From the NCBI GenBank assembly GCA_037833965.1, contig AP031351.1, positions 23,448,501 to 23,512,500 on the forward strand: DNA of 64,000 nt. The letters are read 5' to 3'. The position numbers and the translations under genes were made by a program. This DNA is from Marchantia polymorpha subsp. ruderalis. Lineage: Eukaryota > Streptophyta > Marchantiopsida > Marchantiales > Marchantiaceae. Position 1 is the stretch's first letter; each line of letters starts with the position of its first letter. This document shows, piece by piece, positions 21,782 to 31,912 of this stretch. The notes under the pieces are model-generated. The model did not search any database and was not told the DNA's origin. It saw nothing but the letters and a program-made list of their open reading frames with translations.

Positions 21782-24700
21782 AAGGCATCCGACCATGAGT
21801 GCGCCTTCGGCGAAGCGCCGCTAGCGCGGAAAGGGAAAACCGTCATAACAATCGAGATACACGGTAGATCCAGTTGGTTGAAGTTGCATTAGAAAGAGCT
21901 CGGGATGCTTTTTCTAACGAGTCCAAGAGCGTCGGAGATGGATCAGGAATGGAGAAGTTATGAGCGTCGGAAAACTCGTAGCCGGACATGCGCCGTTCGC
22001 GCTAGGGTTCACAGCCGGAAAGGATTCCCGTACGCCCTCGGCGATGCGCCTTCGGTGGAATCACGCGCTCATAGGAGGAAACCCACTCAGAGTCGGAAGC
22101 GCCTTTGGCGGCTATTCATGGAAGGAAAGCGCCGGTCGGATGTACGCCTCCGACGTGGCGCTGACGGCCGGATGCGCTGGCATGAGTTGCGCTGGCGGAT
22201 ATGCGCCGGCAGCAACGGACGAGGCATAAAGGACAAAATAGGCGGTACGACTGCGCGCCGGCGTAATTCGATCCGACTGGATGTGCGCCTCCTGCAAGGC
22301 GCCGACGGATAATGAACGCACCAGCGGCGACACGCCTCCGGAGAAGGGCGGGTTAGGAAAAGACAACAGGGCCGACGTATACCCTGCAGCGGACTCGAGT
22401 CCGGAAGGTGGCGGCGGCGGGAGAATTCAACGTTTAAGCATGCGAATGCGCGCGATGCGGAGACGTGAATTCGCGCATGCAAAGGGCGAACCGTTAAGCC
22501 GTATAGCCGGCTGCGTACGTTGCAACCAGTAAGAACGTTGGACGTTCTTGAAATCGGAGAAGAAAAGACTGCGCTCCAGTCTCATTCTCTCATTCTTGAC
22601 TTTGCGATTTCCAGTTCCAAAATTACGCGCAAGGGCGGAGCAACCTGCAGTGAGAGTAGAGAGTGCGGAGACGAGTTGAGCAAGGATCTTGGCGGACCTT
22701 GAAAGAATTGTGAGTAGCGATCTTGAACGAGCGCAGCGAGAGTGAGCAGTCAGTGCTTGAGAGGCCGACGCGCAGTGGCGATTGTGAGAGAGCGAGCGAA
22801 AGGGAGAACGTTTGTGTGTGTGCAGGCAACGCAATGTCGAAGGTTCCCCAGCTGCGAGTGTCTCCACTCAGGGTGCTGCAGATCGGTCTACGCGCATTTC
22901 AAGATGTGCTGTTGAGGCTGAAGCTCGATTTTCTCCTCTGGGGGTGGAATTGGACATGTCCGGAGATGGTGCGCGAGTATCTGCAAGAGAGACACAAGCC
23001 TTCTCGCGGATTTCGCCCACACCCAGAGAGATGGGACATTTGCAATTGGGCGCAGGTGTTGGGCAGGTGTGCCGGCGAGGAAGGGGATCTCCTCTTCGAG
23101 GCCGACAGCGTGAAAGTGTCCCAGGAGGAAGAAGTCTCTTACAATGAGCTCTTCAAGGTGGCTAGACATCCCAAGAACGGTTTCCGGACACGGGATTACA
23201 AGGATCGATTGCGGAGAAATGTCGCGACGGCATTGCTGCAGATATTGCAGCCGACCAAGACCGCTTACATGCATGGTTGGCAGGTAGAGTTCGTGGAGCT
23301 AGTGTTGTCAGGAGCTCCGGTGCATTGGGCACGGCTCCTGTGGAAGGTGACGCGCCAACATGCGCAAGAAGAGAGGGGAGGAACGCTCAATCATCTATCG
23401 CCTTACTTAATCGTGTTTTACCGGGCGATGGGATGTTTGACGAATGCTGAGAAAACTCGGTTTCCGCAGCTGACCCGGACTTATCCAGGTAGATATTCGA
23501 GGGAGGCCGAAGTAGACACGGATCTGGACGAGGAACCTGCCAGTACGCCTCCGGCTCCGGCTCCAGCAAGAGCAGCAGAAGAACGTCGAAGTGAGCGCAT
23601 TCCGCGAAAGCGGAAGTGGGATGAGAGACCTGAGGACAGGCAGCCGGAAGTACCAGCTGCGCCGACTCGTGGTCGGCCCACCCCCGAGCCTCACAGTCGA
23701 CCAAAACAGAGGGCACGCAAAATGCCAACTGTTACTGAGGAGACCAGGCGAACTCCGACCCGGCGGAATCTCACACAGGAAGAGATAATCGCTCAGATCC
23801 TAGGGAAGACGGCAGAAACCTCTGCACAGAAGGCACCACGGCCTTCGGGAGGAGATGGACGGACTGACGACCGGCCGACTGCGAGTCGGATGACTGAAGG
23901 TCGACAAGCGGAAGGAAGGCCAACTGAACGGCGCGTTGAACCGGACAGCAGGCCGGAAGCAGAAGAGAGTTTGGCTGACGAGCCAACAATCCTCAGAGGG
24001 TCGTCTTCGGCGGAAGGCACTTCTGGAAGAACGCCACCAGCAAGCAGGCCAAGTGGAGTCAAGACGCGCAGGGTGTATCCGACGCCCAGTCGGACAACTG
24101 CTGGTCGGCCGACCGCGAGTCGGACAACAGAGAGTCAGCCGGATTCGCCGACTGCGAGACGGATGGGGCCAACGACGAGTGTGCGGACGCCTTCGGCGGA
24201 CGCACCTTCAGCAAGGACACCTTCCGCGCAGATTGCGCCGGAAGGACAGGCAGCAGAAGCGGGCGGATCAAGAGTGACAAAAGTCACTGCGGCGTCGACC
24301 CCTTCACAAACCGAAGATCAAGCCGGAACAGGGGCTCAAGCAGTGGGATCTCCCACTGCCCTGGATATTTTAGCAGGCAGTGGAGCAGCAGTCGCAGCGG
24401 AAGCTGCTGCGCGCCACAGTTCCAGGGAGTCGCCAAGGGATTCGGTGGCGACTGAGATCCTCGAGACTGAGGATGAGACGAGCTCGGAAGAGCAAGAAGA
24501 GGATTCGGTGCAGAAAACGCCAACAGGGGTGCTGTGCGAACAGATAGTTCCACTCCTGCGATATCTAGATCGCAAGACATCCAAATACGCAAGTGCCTTA
24601 AAACCGCAGTCTTATGTGGAGACAATCAGGCGAAGGACGAGGAGCAAGGTGGCAAGGTGGGCCTCTAGGTGCGGAGTATATGTGGATAGGAACACCGCCC

Positions 24701-26345
24701 TCCGACAACACCTGGCGGTCACCCAGAAGCTATACCAAGCCTTGCAGCAGCAGAAGGAGGATGCGGCGACGAAGAGTCAGGCGGAGGCCGAACTAATACG
24801 GGCAAAGATCGAGTCGGACTTGCAGGAGGAGCGGAGACAGAACAAAGTCCTAGCAGCCGAGCTTGCGCGCCAGACGCGCGCCTTAGAAGAAAGTCAAAGA
24901 GCCCGCAAGGAGGATGAGGAGTTGTTGCGCAACTTGCAAACCGAGTGCTCGGATTTGAGGGCACAACGTGCGGAATTAGAAATGCAGCTGGCAGAGGTGG
25001 AGAGCAGCTGCAGGGCACGAGGAGAGTTGGCGGCACGGGTGACTCGTTGTCTAAACGGATACACCCATTGGGAGGTGGCAGCTCAAGAGAGGGTTACACT
25101 CCGGGAGTTCGAGCTTCGGGCGGCGGCCTTGACGGAAGGTGACAGTCGGAGTCGGCGGCGAGTGGCGAGAAAATTAGAAACTTTCTTGTCGGGTGCGCGC
25201 GACACTATGGAGCACTTGCAGTCGGAAGTCACTGCAGCGCTCCGACGCCTGGGGTTACGCAGCCGGTCGGAAGACTGGCAAGGTAGAGATAGTAAGCGGA
25301 GCAGTCCGGCGCGCAGGAGGCGCAGCACCGGATCTGCTGAGTGCAGTAGAGTAGTTTGGTTTCGCGCAGATGCTGCGAGTGGTAGATAGGATAGCGTAGT
25401 GCTAGTTAGGATCTTTTGAGAGTATAAAGTAGATCAAGGCGTTTTGCCTTGGGACTCTTCCAGTTTCGGAAGTGCAGATCAGGAACTCACTTTCTTGGCG
25501 TGTTTGTGCATTTTGGTCCTGGCACCACGTAGAGAAGCTGCAGCATAGCGAAGTTACCGTATGTTGTAGTTGAAGGCCTTCGGCTGAATGTTCAGAGCTC
25601 GCACCCGGTTAGAGACTTGAGTAGTGCGGATCTGCACTTGCGGGTGATTTCTGATGCTCAGAGCCGGCTGCGAGTTAGAGACTTGAACAGTTCCCCCTTA
25701 CTCCTTCGAGTGACATATCCTGATTGTACTCCTACGGGAAGTTTCCCCTGAATGCCAATGTGAAGTTTCATTACTTCGTGTAAACCTTGGTTTGTAATTC
25801 AGGTTGTGTGTGTGTTACTGGATCGTGTTTTCAGTAAGTTCTCAGTCGGGTCTGCACTCCCTGCGTTTTGTGTGATAGTCGAGGGTGACGTCCACGGCGT
25901 ACGTAGAGGCTTCGTTCCGAAGTGAGAAGTCCAGTCCGGGTACCCCCGCTAGTTCCTGGCGGAAGGGCAGTAAAAGCCGGAGTGGGAGGCACTTCCTGCA
26001 GAACCTCTGAGTGAACTTACGAGACACTTTCCCCCTGAAATCCGAAGCGGAGGTCCTGACCGACCTCCGAGTTGTGCTTTTTGCCAGTTTCAGGTGTGTG
26101 TGTGTGTGGGTTGAGTGACCAAGCTGTACCGTGCATCCTCCGAGCATCCTCCGAGTTGAGATCCTCCTCCGAGTCGAGCCTCCGAGTCGAGCACTGCAGT
26201 ATTTCTGGGAGTGACAGTCGCCTAGAATCCAAACTCTACAAAAGTCTGTTAAACGTGACACTTTTACTCTGTGTGTTGCCTCTGTCCCTGTGGGTTCGAT
26301 CTTTTTACCACCATACTGCAGTTTTAGCCTTTGGTGGGTTATTAC
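21782..26345 (+). repeat. Y unit, copy B (4564 bp)
   Basis: A head-to-tail copy of 17221-21781 with scattered substitutions and few small indels. One example is an extra GT in the run before the ORF start. It ends at the TTATTAC that forms the right terminus of the nested element. Confidence 0.9.
22834..25389 (+). CDS. Coiled-coil, gag-like element protein, copy B (851 aa)
   Basis: Same length as copy A, with no frameshift or stop between the start at MSKVPQLRVSPLR and the shared end (RADAASGR). Domain order is the same: N-terminal Trp-rich domain, low-complexity Pro/Thr/Ser linker, acidic patch, coiled coil. Differences from A are scattered substitutions, for example LLRLKLD versus LTRLKLD near residue 28 and QRAELEMQ versus HRADLEMQ in the coiled coil. 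Two intact frames after duplication imply either a very young duplication or selection for the protein. In this copy the open frame extends 37 codons further upstream to 22723, but that extension is not matched in copy A and is probably untranslated. Confidence 0.75.
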   Translation: MSKVPQLRVSPLRVLQIGLRAFQDVLLRLKLDFLLWGWNWTCPEMVREYLQERHKPSRGFRPHPERWDICNWAQVLGRCAGEEGDLLFEADSVKVSQEEEVSYNELFKVARHPKNGFRTRDYKDRLRRNVATALLQILQPTKTAYMHGWQVEFVELVLSGAPVHWARLLWKVTRQHAQEERGGTLNHLSPYLIVFYRAMGCLTNAEKTRFPQLTRTYPGRYSREAEVDTDLDEEPASTPPAPAPARAAEERRSERIPRKRKWDERPEDRQPEVPAAPTRGRPTPEPHSRPKQRARKMPTVTEETRRTPTRRNLTQEEIIAQILGKTAETSAQKAPRPSGGDGRTDDRPTASRMTEGRQAEGRPTERRVEPDSRPEAEESLADEPTILRGSSSAEGTSGRTPPASRPSGVKTRRVYPTPSRTTAGRPTASRTTESQPDSPTARRMGPTTSVRTPSADAPSARTPSAQIAPEGQAAEAGGSRVTKVTAASTPSQTEDQAGTGAQAVGSPTALDILAGSGAAVAAEAAARHSSRESPRDSVATEILETEDETSSEEQEEDSVQKTPTGVLCEQIVPLLRYLDRKTSKYASALKPQSYVETIRRRTRSKVARWASRCGVYVDRNTALRQHLAVTQKLYQALQQQKEDAATKSQAEAELIRAKIESDLQEERRQNKVLAAELARQTRALEESQRARKEDEELLRNLQTECSDLRAQRAELEMQLAEVESSCRARGELAARVTRCLNGYTHWEVAAQERVTLREFELRAAALTEGDSRSRRRVARKLETFLSGARDTMEHLQSEVTAALRRLGLRSRSEDWQGRDSKRSSPARRRRSTGSAECSRVVWFRADAASGR

Positions 26346-26346
26346 A

Positions 26347-26351
26347 ATGGC
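26347..26351. repeat. Target-site duplication ATGGC (right) of nested element
   Basis: Direct repeat of 16600-16604, immediately after TTATTACA. Confidence 0.9.
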
Positions 26352-27702
26352 CGAGCCATTGGTAGGTGTCCAGTTCTTCGGTGTTGGAAGCCGAATAACA
26401 AACCTTTGCAGGAACTGCAGATGTATTGAAAGAAGTAGTTCCAAGCCTAAACAGGTTGTTGTCATTGATGCATTCAGCAATGACGTTACCTTTCTTCCCC
26501 TTCAAGATGCATCGATCTGATTCAATGAGTAGACTCCCTCCTTGCTGAACAAGCTGATGAATGGAAAAGAGATTCTTGTGGAGACCAGGAACGTGTAACA
26601 CTTTAGGTATTAGCCGTTCTTGTCCATCATTCAAAGAAATGAGGACATTACCTTTTCCCTGAATGAGTTGGCGACTATCATCGCCCAGATATACAAACTC
26701 CTTCGATGGAAGTTCAGTATATGTCACAAAAGCATTTCTGTTGTATGCCATGTGTTGAGTTGCACCAGAATCTACATACCAGGCTGGATCCATCCCAATG
26801 GATGTTAGAGCAGTGACATACAGTCGTTGGTGTTCGTTTGGTGTAGAATGTGAAGAAGCATTGTCGTGTTTCTTCTTCCTGCACTCGCTGGCAAGATGAC
26901 CTTTCTTCTTGCAGTAGAAACATTTCATCTTTTGCCTGGGAAAAGATGTCTTGGCAGGAGGTTCTGGTCGCGATGAAGGACCTGACTCAGTGAAGTGTCT
27001 TGGATGCATCATATTTGGCGCCCCTCCTCGTTTCTTTGCTGTGTAGAGTGCTGCCATACCTTCTGTCAACTCTTCCTCTTCTTGAAGGTGTGATTCCTCA
27101 AGAAGAACACCAGCAATAACAGATTGGGTGGTCAAATTTTGCTGTGTCCTCATGGAGCGCACAAAGGATCTATACTCAATGGGTAGACTTCGAAGGAGAC
27201 AGGTGTAAGCTTCTGCCTCTGGAACGTTCTGCCCTATAGATGACAACTGGTGAAGAAGTAGACGAAACTTTGAGATATGTTTCGCTACAGACTCGGCTGA
27301 CTTCATCTTGAGAGAATGCAATGAATCTTTCAAATGCATCTGCATTGGTACATCATGGGAATCAAAAAATGCATTCAGTTCTGCCCATGCCTCTGCAGCT
27401 GTAGAATGACGTGCGATCAATGGATGTTGATGGTCTTCCAACGAGTTACTTAACACCGCCAAGGCCATGAGATTTTTGACATCCCATTCTTGTTTACTGC
27501 CAGCGCCTGACTCTGGAGTTCTTGTTGTAGACCCCGGTGGAGTGCTTGGCCTGACTTCGACCCCTTCCATGATGTCCATTAGTCCTTCCAGTTGAAGGAT
27601 TAAACTAATTTTCCCCTTCCATGCATGGAAATGTTCCCCACTGAATTTGGGGAGGGGGAGCTCTTTCCATGCGAACCGGGTTGAAACCCCAGGAGAAGTC
27701 AT
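26347..27702 (-). pseudogene. copia gag-pol, 5' part: gag, zinc knuckle, protease
   Basis: 452 codons of the polyprotein from the ATG at 27702 to the nested insertion. Residues 1-220 are the copia gag region (FSGEHFHAWKGKISLIL; LAVLSNSLEDHQHPLI; a conserved LRSLPIEYRSF). A CCHC zinc knuckle, CFYCKKKGHLASEC, is at 261-274. The aspartic protease active site DSGA is at 311-314, in WYVDSGATQHM. The gag-pre-integrase region follows (VLHVPGLHKNLFSIHQL). At the insertion the frame runs on for 14 foreign codons inside the nested element before a stop. The remaining frame continues, in phase, at 16599. Gag would package element RNA and protease would mature the particle. Confidence 0.93.
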
Positions 27703-27800
27703 CTCCCTGAACTCGAACTATACTCTGTGCTGAGCTTCACGTTCTGCCGAAGTGAATCTTCAAAGAACAAATCTTCAAACTCTGAACTCTAAACCCTAAC

Positions 27801-27812
27801 GCTCTGATACCA
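27801..27812 (-). promoter_or_regulatory. Primer-binding site of copia element
   Basis: On the coding strand TGGTATCAGAGC abuts the 5' LTR. This is the standard plant copia primer-binding site, complementary to the 3' region of initiator methionine tRNA. It sits about 100 bases before the gag start codon. Confidence 0.92.
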
Positions 27813-28098
27813 TAACAGAAGTGAGGCAATACAAGAAAGAGTCGAGAGACACAGATAATGAGTACTGGAGAGCAGATCTTAGTTATGTTATACATAGGAC
27901 CTGGATTAGGTTTAAGTACCCAATCCGAGGTGACAACGTAAACTGGTATTTACACCCGCGTAGTGGGAAGGGTAGTGGTGTCTAATGATGACAAGGACAC
28001 CTCAATAGTAGTGGGGTAGTGGCGTAGTGGGCTGCAGTCTAACAATGATTACACAAGAAGCAGCGTAGAAGGAATAGGGAGTAATCAGTATTCTAACA
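27813..28098 (-). repeat. 5' LTR of copia element
   Basis: 286 bp, three differences from 13279-13564. It is followed on the right by the target duplication AGGAG and then the resumed R4 repeat. Confidence 0.95.
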
Positions 28099-28103
28099 AG
28101 GAG
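28099..28103. repeat. Target-site duplication AGGAG (right) of copia element
   Basis: Direct repeat of 13274-13278. It is followed by AAACGTACGCAC, which continues the R-family sequence. Confidence 0.9.
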
Positions 28104-28712
28104 AAACGTACGCACTTGTTTAAGGCAGAGTTTCATCGAGTTCCGTAAAGTGGAGCAGCATTTCGATCGACCATCACCATGGCCGTGGATGCAGGTTGGC
28201 AGGCTGACAACTTTCGCCGCTTCAGTGCAGCCGCTTGCTTGCGCGTACCACCCACTACTGTCTCGACAGGGGCGGGGGACGAACCGCCCATGCATGCTTT
28301 CGTGTGTACGGGTCTCCAGATACCATGGGCATTACCCACGACGGCGGGTGGGCAGGGATTTACAATTCCCATTCTATTCTTCGAAGGATCATTAAATACT
28401 CAGGTACCTCGGTTGGACAGGATATAAGTGCTACTAAGAGCGCTACGAAAACAGAGCGTTGCAATTGTTACGACAAAATCGTTCCAACGAGTTATGGCCG
28501 TCGAGAAAAGTTTTTTCTTCTGAGTACACAAAATCTGTTATATTTGTTTCTCGATTAGCTGACTGACCTGCACATCCTGGAGTACAAACCCGGAATTCGC
28601 TCATGCTATTGTGGTTTCACCGTTTGGGACTGGACTGCGAAAGGTCAAACTGAAATTCGATCACTGGGAAGCCAGAAATGCAGTCTGACACAAGTGTTGT
28701 ACTCAAATGATC
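28104..28712 (+). repeat. R-family dispersed repeat, copy R4, right half
   Basis: Continues R4 after the copia insertion: AAACGTACGCACTTGTTTAA, GGCAGGCTGACAACTTTCGC, ACCCACGACGGCGG, TCGAAGGATCATTAAA, TTCTGAGTACACAAAA and CCAGAAATGCAGTCTGACAC. The two halves give the longest copy in the window, about 960 bp. No coding frame is shared among the copies. Confidence 0.8.
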
Positions 28713-30909
28713 TTGTATGATCACTGATCAGGATCAGTATCAAACTTCTAACTTATTTGATAGAATAGTCTTTAGAACTGTATTTCGAAAAATGATCATT
28801 AAAGTTTTGTTTTTGTTATGATTGAGTTAGCCAGAAGCATAACCAATGAGACAGGAGTTATGGCCGCCCTCCACCAAGCATACGTTAAGTGGGAATGATT
28901 AAATGCGAAAAGTTGCACTCGCGAATGTTATGAACGAGACCTATCAACGGTAGGTGGATTTGCAGACACTGTCTGCTGAGTTCGTTGATGAAGACGTAGA
29001 AATTCATTCCTTCGATCCTTTGGATCGAAAGACCCCTGTATTACTGAAACATTAAGCTCAGCTCACACGTATTCCTTGCCATTTTGCGGTTGACACAGCA
29101 AACATAGAGGACAAAGGAAACAGTATCCAACGTCAGTCGAAGCTGGTGATACTAAATTGGTGCTCCTGTGCATCCTGTAAAGCCACTCGCTTGGTCAACA
29201 TCCTTCGACTACAGGAGGCTCTCGGCAGAGTCATCGCATCAAATCATCGAGACAATCGTCATGTAACGCTTGTACTGAAAGGATGGAGATCCAGTCCTCC
29301 TCGAGATCTCCTGGAAAGGGTGCAGATTAGGATTATAAATGTTTATCAGTGTAGTGATTATGAGCAAAACTATGGAGCCAGAGAATATGGACTTCCTTGA
29401 ATGTAAATGACTACGAGCTGCGACGATAAATCTTCCGTCTTCATAAACTAAAGACTTAAGCATGTGGGAATAACTGCAGTTGGTGTATCTGAGTGGCCAT
29501 TGTAATGAGAAACGAGTGCAGTACGGCGAGATGACCTTCCTTGATCTGAGTTGCATGTGAGAATGTATGCCCAACACAAGGATCTCGTGTCTTATGGTAC
29601 AAATAATGCACACCAAGACATGAATATTTAGGAACTATTACTTCTATTGCAAGAGACCTCCGCGAACTCTTCATATTATCTTCCTTGCTTCCGTAGCGTA
29701 TAGCTTTCTATTAGTAGGTCTTAGTTTTCAATCTTGTACTGTGTATACGATGTAAACTTGTTCATTATCTCGAAGTTGCAAAATTATTAGATAGATCGCA
29801 GTAGCTAGATGTACACTTAATCATTTTAAATGTTCGATCTTATTTTCACAGTTGCAAACTATAACTGGGATGTGTATTCAGGAAAAATTACCTTTTGTTC
29901 AGGTGCTTTTGATGCTAAATCACAACTTAAAGTTCAAAATTCATACAAATATTTTATAGCCGAAATATTTCATGACACTCGCATATGTAAGGGACAAAAA
30001 CTGAAACATGTCAGGTTTGAAAGTATTGCAAAGAATCCATCATAAATGATTAAATCTCCTTTCATGCAATAATACTTTTAGAATCACCTTCTTCATAGAA
30101 TCAGTAAGTGTATTCAAGACTCAACTTTATAGAAGTTAAATGTTTTGACGTTCAAGCACCTGCATGCAACATTGCAGCTTGACGTGAGTTACTTCTCAAA
30201 ATGTCGTTCTATTACCCTCACTGCGTTTAAAACTTAAAGGGAAGTTCAAGAAATTGAAATATTAACGTTCAAAATAATAGACGTTTTAGTCATACGATTG
30301 GAATTTCTAAAATTTCATATCTTCTAACAAAAAAAATTTATTCACTGAAATAAAATTACCTGAAAGTCCAGTCTTGGAATCATACCAATTGAAGATTGAA
30401 ATAGTTTCTATGAATATTTATTTAGTAGATAAAAATCCAAAAAAAATTATAAGATAATAAGGATGATCATTTCGAAGCACTAGAAAGATCATAAAGCTGG
30501 CAATTTTTCCATCGATTTGTTCACTTAGAAACACAAAACTAGAAAACAAGGAATAGTTCCCAACAGCGTAGCAAGTGAAAGTATGTGCCACAAAAACGTA
30601 AATATTTAAGATGTATACTCCACGTACTTAATGAATAACAATTTCAGCGAATGCCAAATTATCTAGGATACTTTTTCTCTTATGTTTATATATAATATGC
30701 CTCCTCAGAATAATCAAAACAAGTTGACTTAAACTGGCTAAGCAGTAAACTGAGTATAATATTATTCCTGCTTGTATATTTATAATGTACTCAATCTCAA
30801 GCAGTTCTTTCAACTCAGCTTCTTGACACACAAAACCGAATTTTAGGGTATGATTAAGTCTATTATCCTCTTAATTTCAAACTTTTGAAATTGACAATGA
30901 ATTACGTCT
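28713..30909. other. Intergenic, no gene seen
   Basis: The left half has normal base composition. From about 29700 it becomes strongly AT-rich. Short frames near 29146-29400 and on the opposite strand show no family motifs. No RNA gene was recognised. Confidence 0.45.
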
Positions 30910-31200
30910 AATATGTTGAGGTTAACTTGGGTTAATTAATAAACTCATGTCCTAGCTATTTATAGCTAGTAGTGTTGCCGGTGCTCTTGGGTATTTAACC
31001 CTAGGGTTTGTGTATTACCAAAACACTTAGTACACTCTCTCTTTCACGCTTGAGTTCTCCCTGGACTTAGACTTTTGTGGTGAATCACATTATATTGGTC
31101 CCTGGACGTAGCCTTTTGTGGCGAATTACATAATATTGGTATCTCGACTCATCGTGTTTGATTTTTTGTGTTTTACTACGGTTTTTGAATCTGGGTTGAA
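30910..31200 (+). repeat. LTR-like sequence, possible solo or truncated copia LTR
   Basis: Starts TGTTGAGGTTAACTTGGG and includes AGCTATTTATAGCTA, resembling 3470-3530 next to the decayed copia element (TGTTAAGGTTAATTCTGG, AACTATTTATAGCTA). No second LTR, primer-binding site or target duplication was identified, so the call is tentative. Confidence 0.35.
31059..31140 (+). repeat. 41-bp tandem duplication, two units
   Basis: Units 31059-31099 and 31100-31140 both begin CCCTGGAC and end ATATTGGT, with about five mismatches. They lie inside the LTR-like segment. Confidence 0.7.
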
Positions 31201-31868
31201 CGCAAACACGTTACTGTGATTATTTTAAAATTACTCACCCCAAAAAAATTAGTAAAAAAAATATGCTAATTTTAGAAAAATGATTCTCAATTTAGTATTT
31301 ACAAAAAATAATAGAGCAGAAAAAAAATTCAAGCTATTAAAGGTTGAATATTTTTTTCAATCTGTTTTTTAAACTAAAATTCTTGATAATGAAATAGGCT
31401 CTTACATACTCATTCACAAACATTATTTTTTTAAAATTCAAGGCTAGAATTGGAAAATATGAACCTTCTGTATATGTGTATATTGAGAGAAATATACTTC
31501 TGAAGTTTCAAAATCCTCTAGCAGTTCACCAAAGAAGATGGTTATTCATCCATTTTAAGACTTCGTTTATGATATTTTCTCCCATAATGTATGTGTTAGA
31601 ATATGGGAATGTTGTAACTATCAAGTGTTGTAAAAAATGCTGGCTACTTTATCTTCCAAAAATAATCTTATGAAGCTGAAAATGCGCGAGCATTATAATA
31701 GTATGAATGAAAATATCTTCTCTTAATTTCTAGTAATCGTTGCATGTTAGAAGATCAACATAATCGTTTCACAATGCTTCATCTCTTCAAGAATCTCATG
31801 CACCACTGAGATGAATCTTTCATTCATGTGATAGTTTTGAAAAATTGAACAAGTTTCACAGAAAATTG

Positions 31869-31912
31869 TTGATGAATGACAATATATATTTATATATATT
31901 GTCATTCATCAA
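31869..31912. repeat. Perfect inverted repeat, 21-bp stem, 2-base loop
   Basis: Positions 31869-31889 are the exact reverse complement of 31892-31912, with AT-rich inner ends (ATATATAT). This is practically a continuous palindrome. No target duplication was seen. Confidence 0.85.

Larger units (their letters stand above)
16605..26346 (+). mobile_element. Nested 9.7-kb element with X-X-Y-Y tandem structure, TG...CA ends
   Basis: This begins TGTGGTAACACAC and ends GGGTTATTACA, flanked by the 5-bp duplication ATGGC inside the copia pol gene. TG...CA ends with a 5-bp duplication are the marks of an LTR-retrotransposon-type integrase. The two ends are loosely inverted (TGTGGTAACAC versus TGTAATAACCCAC read inward). 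No pair of full LTRs is present. Instead a 311-bp unit X occurs twice at the left (16605-16915, 16916-17226), followed by two copies of a 4.56-kb unit Y (17221-21781, 21782-26345). Each Y encodes one 851-residue protein. No protease, integrase, RT or RNase H was seen, so it is non-autonomous. It may be a LARD/TR-GAG-like derivative that suffered two tandem duplications, or a concatemeric product. It is GC-richer than its surroundings and full of CTTCGGCG motifs. It runs opposite to the host copia. Confidence 0.85.
13279..28098 (-). mobile_element. Ty1/copia LTR retrotransposon, recent, carrying a nested insertion
   Basis: A structurally complete element on the minus strand. It has two 286-bp LTRs, a 5-bp target duplication, a primer-binding site next to the 5' LTR, a purine-rich tract next to the 3' LTR, and one gag-pol reading frame. 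That frame is split into 26347-27702 (gag, protease) and 13579-16604 (integrase, RT, RNase H) by the 9742-bp element at 16605-26346. Without the insert the outer element would be about 5.1 kb. All catalytic motifs are present, and the two parts are in the same frame across the insertion point. The LTRs differ at three positions in 286, so integration was recent. LTR ends read TG...TA on the coding strand, not the usual TG...CA. Confidence 0.95.

Noticed and set aside
16605-26346. Nested element as a cut-and-paste DNA transposon
   Set aside because: The ends are only loosely inverted over about 13 bases, and no transposase is present. TG...CA with a 5-bp duplication fits retrotransposon integrase better, though this is not proven.
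26305-26346. Last 14 codons of the open gag-protease frame as element protein
   Set aside because: They lie inside the nested element, to the left of the ATGGC duplication, so they are accidental readthrough.
31869-31912. microRNA precursor
   Set aside because: Perfect stem with a two-base loop and AT-repeat core. Plant precursors have longer loops and mismatches. No small-RNA evidence can be seen from sequence.
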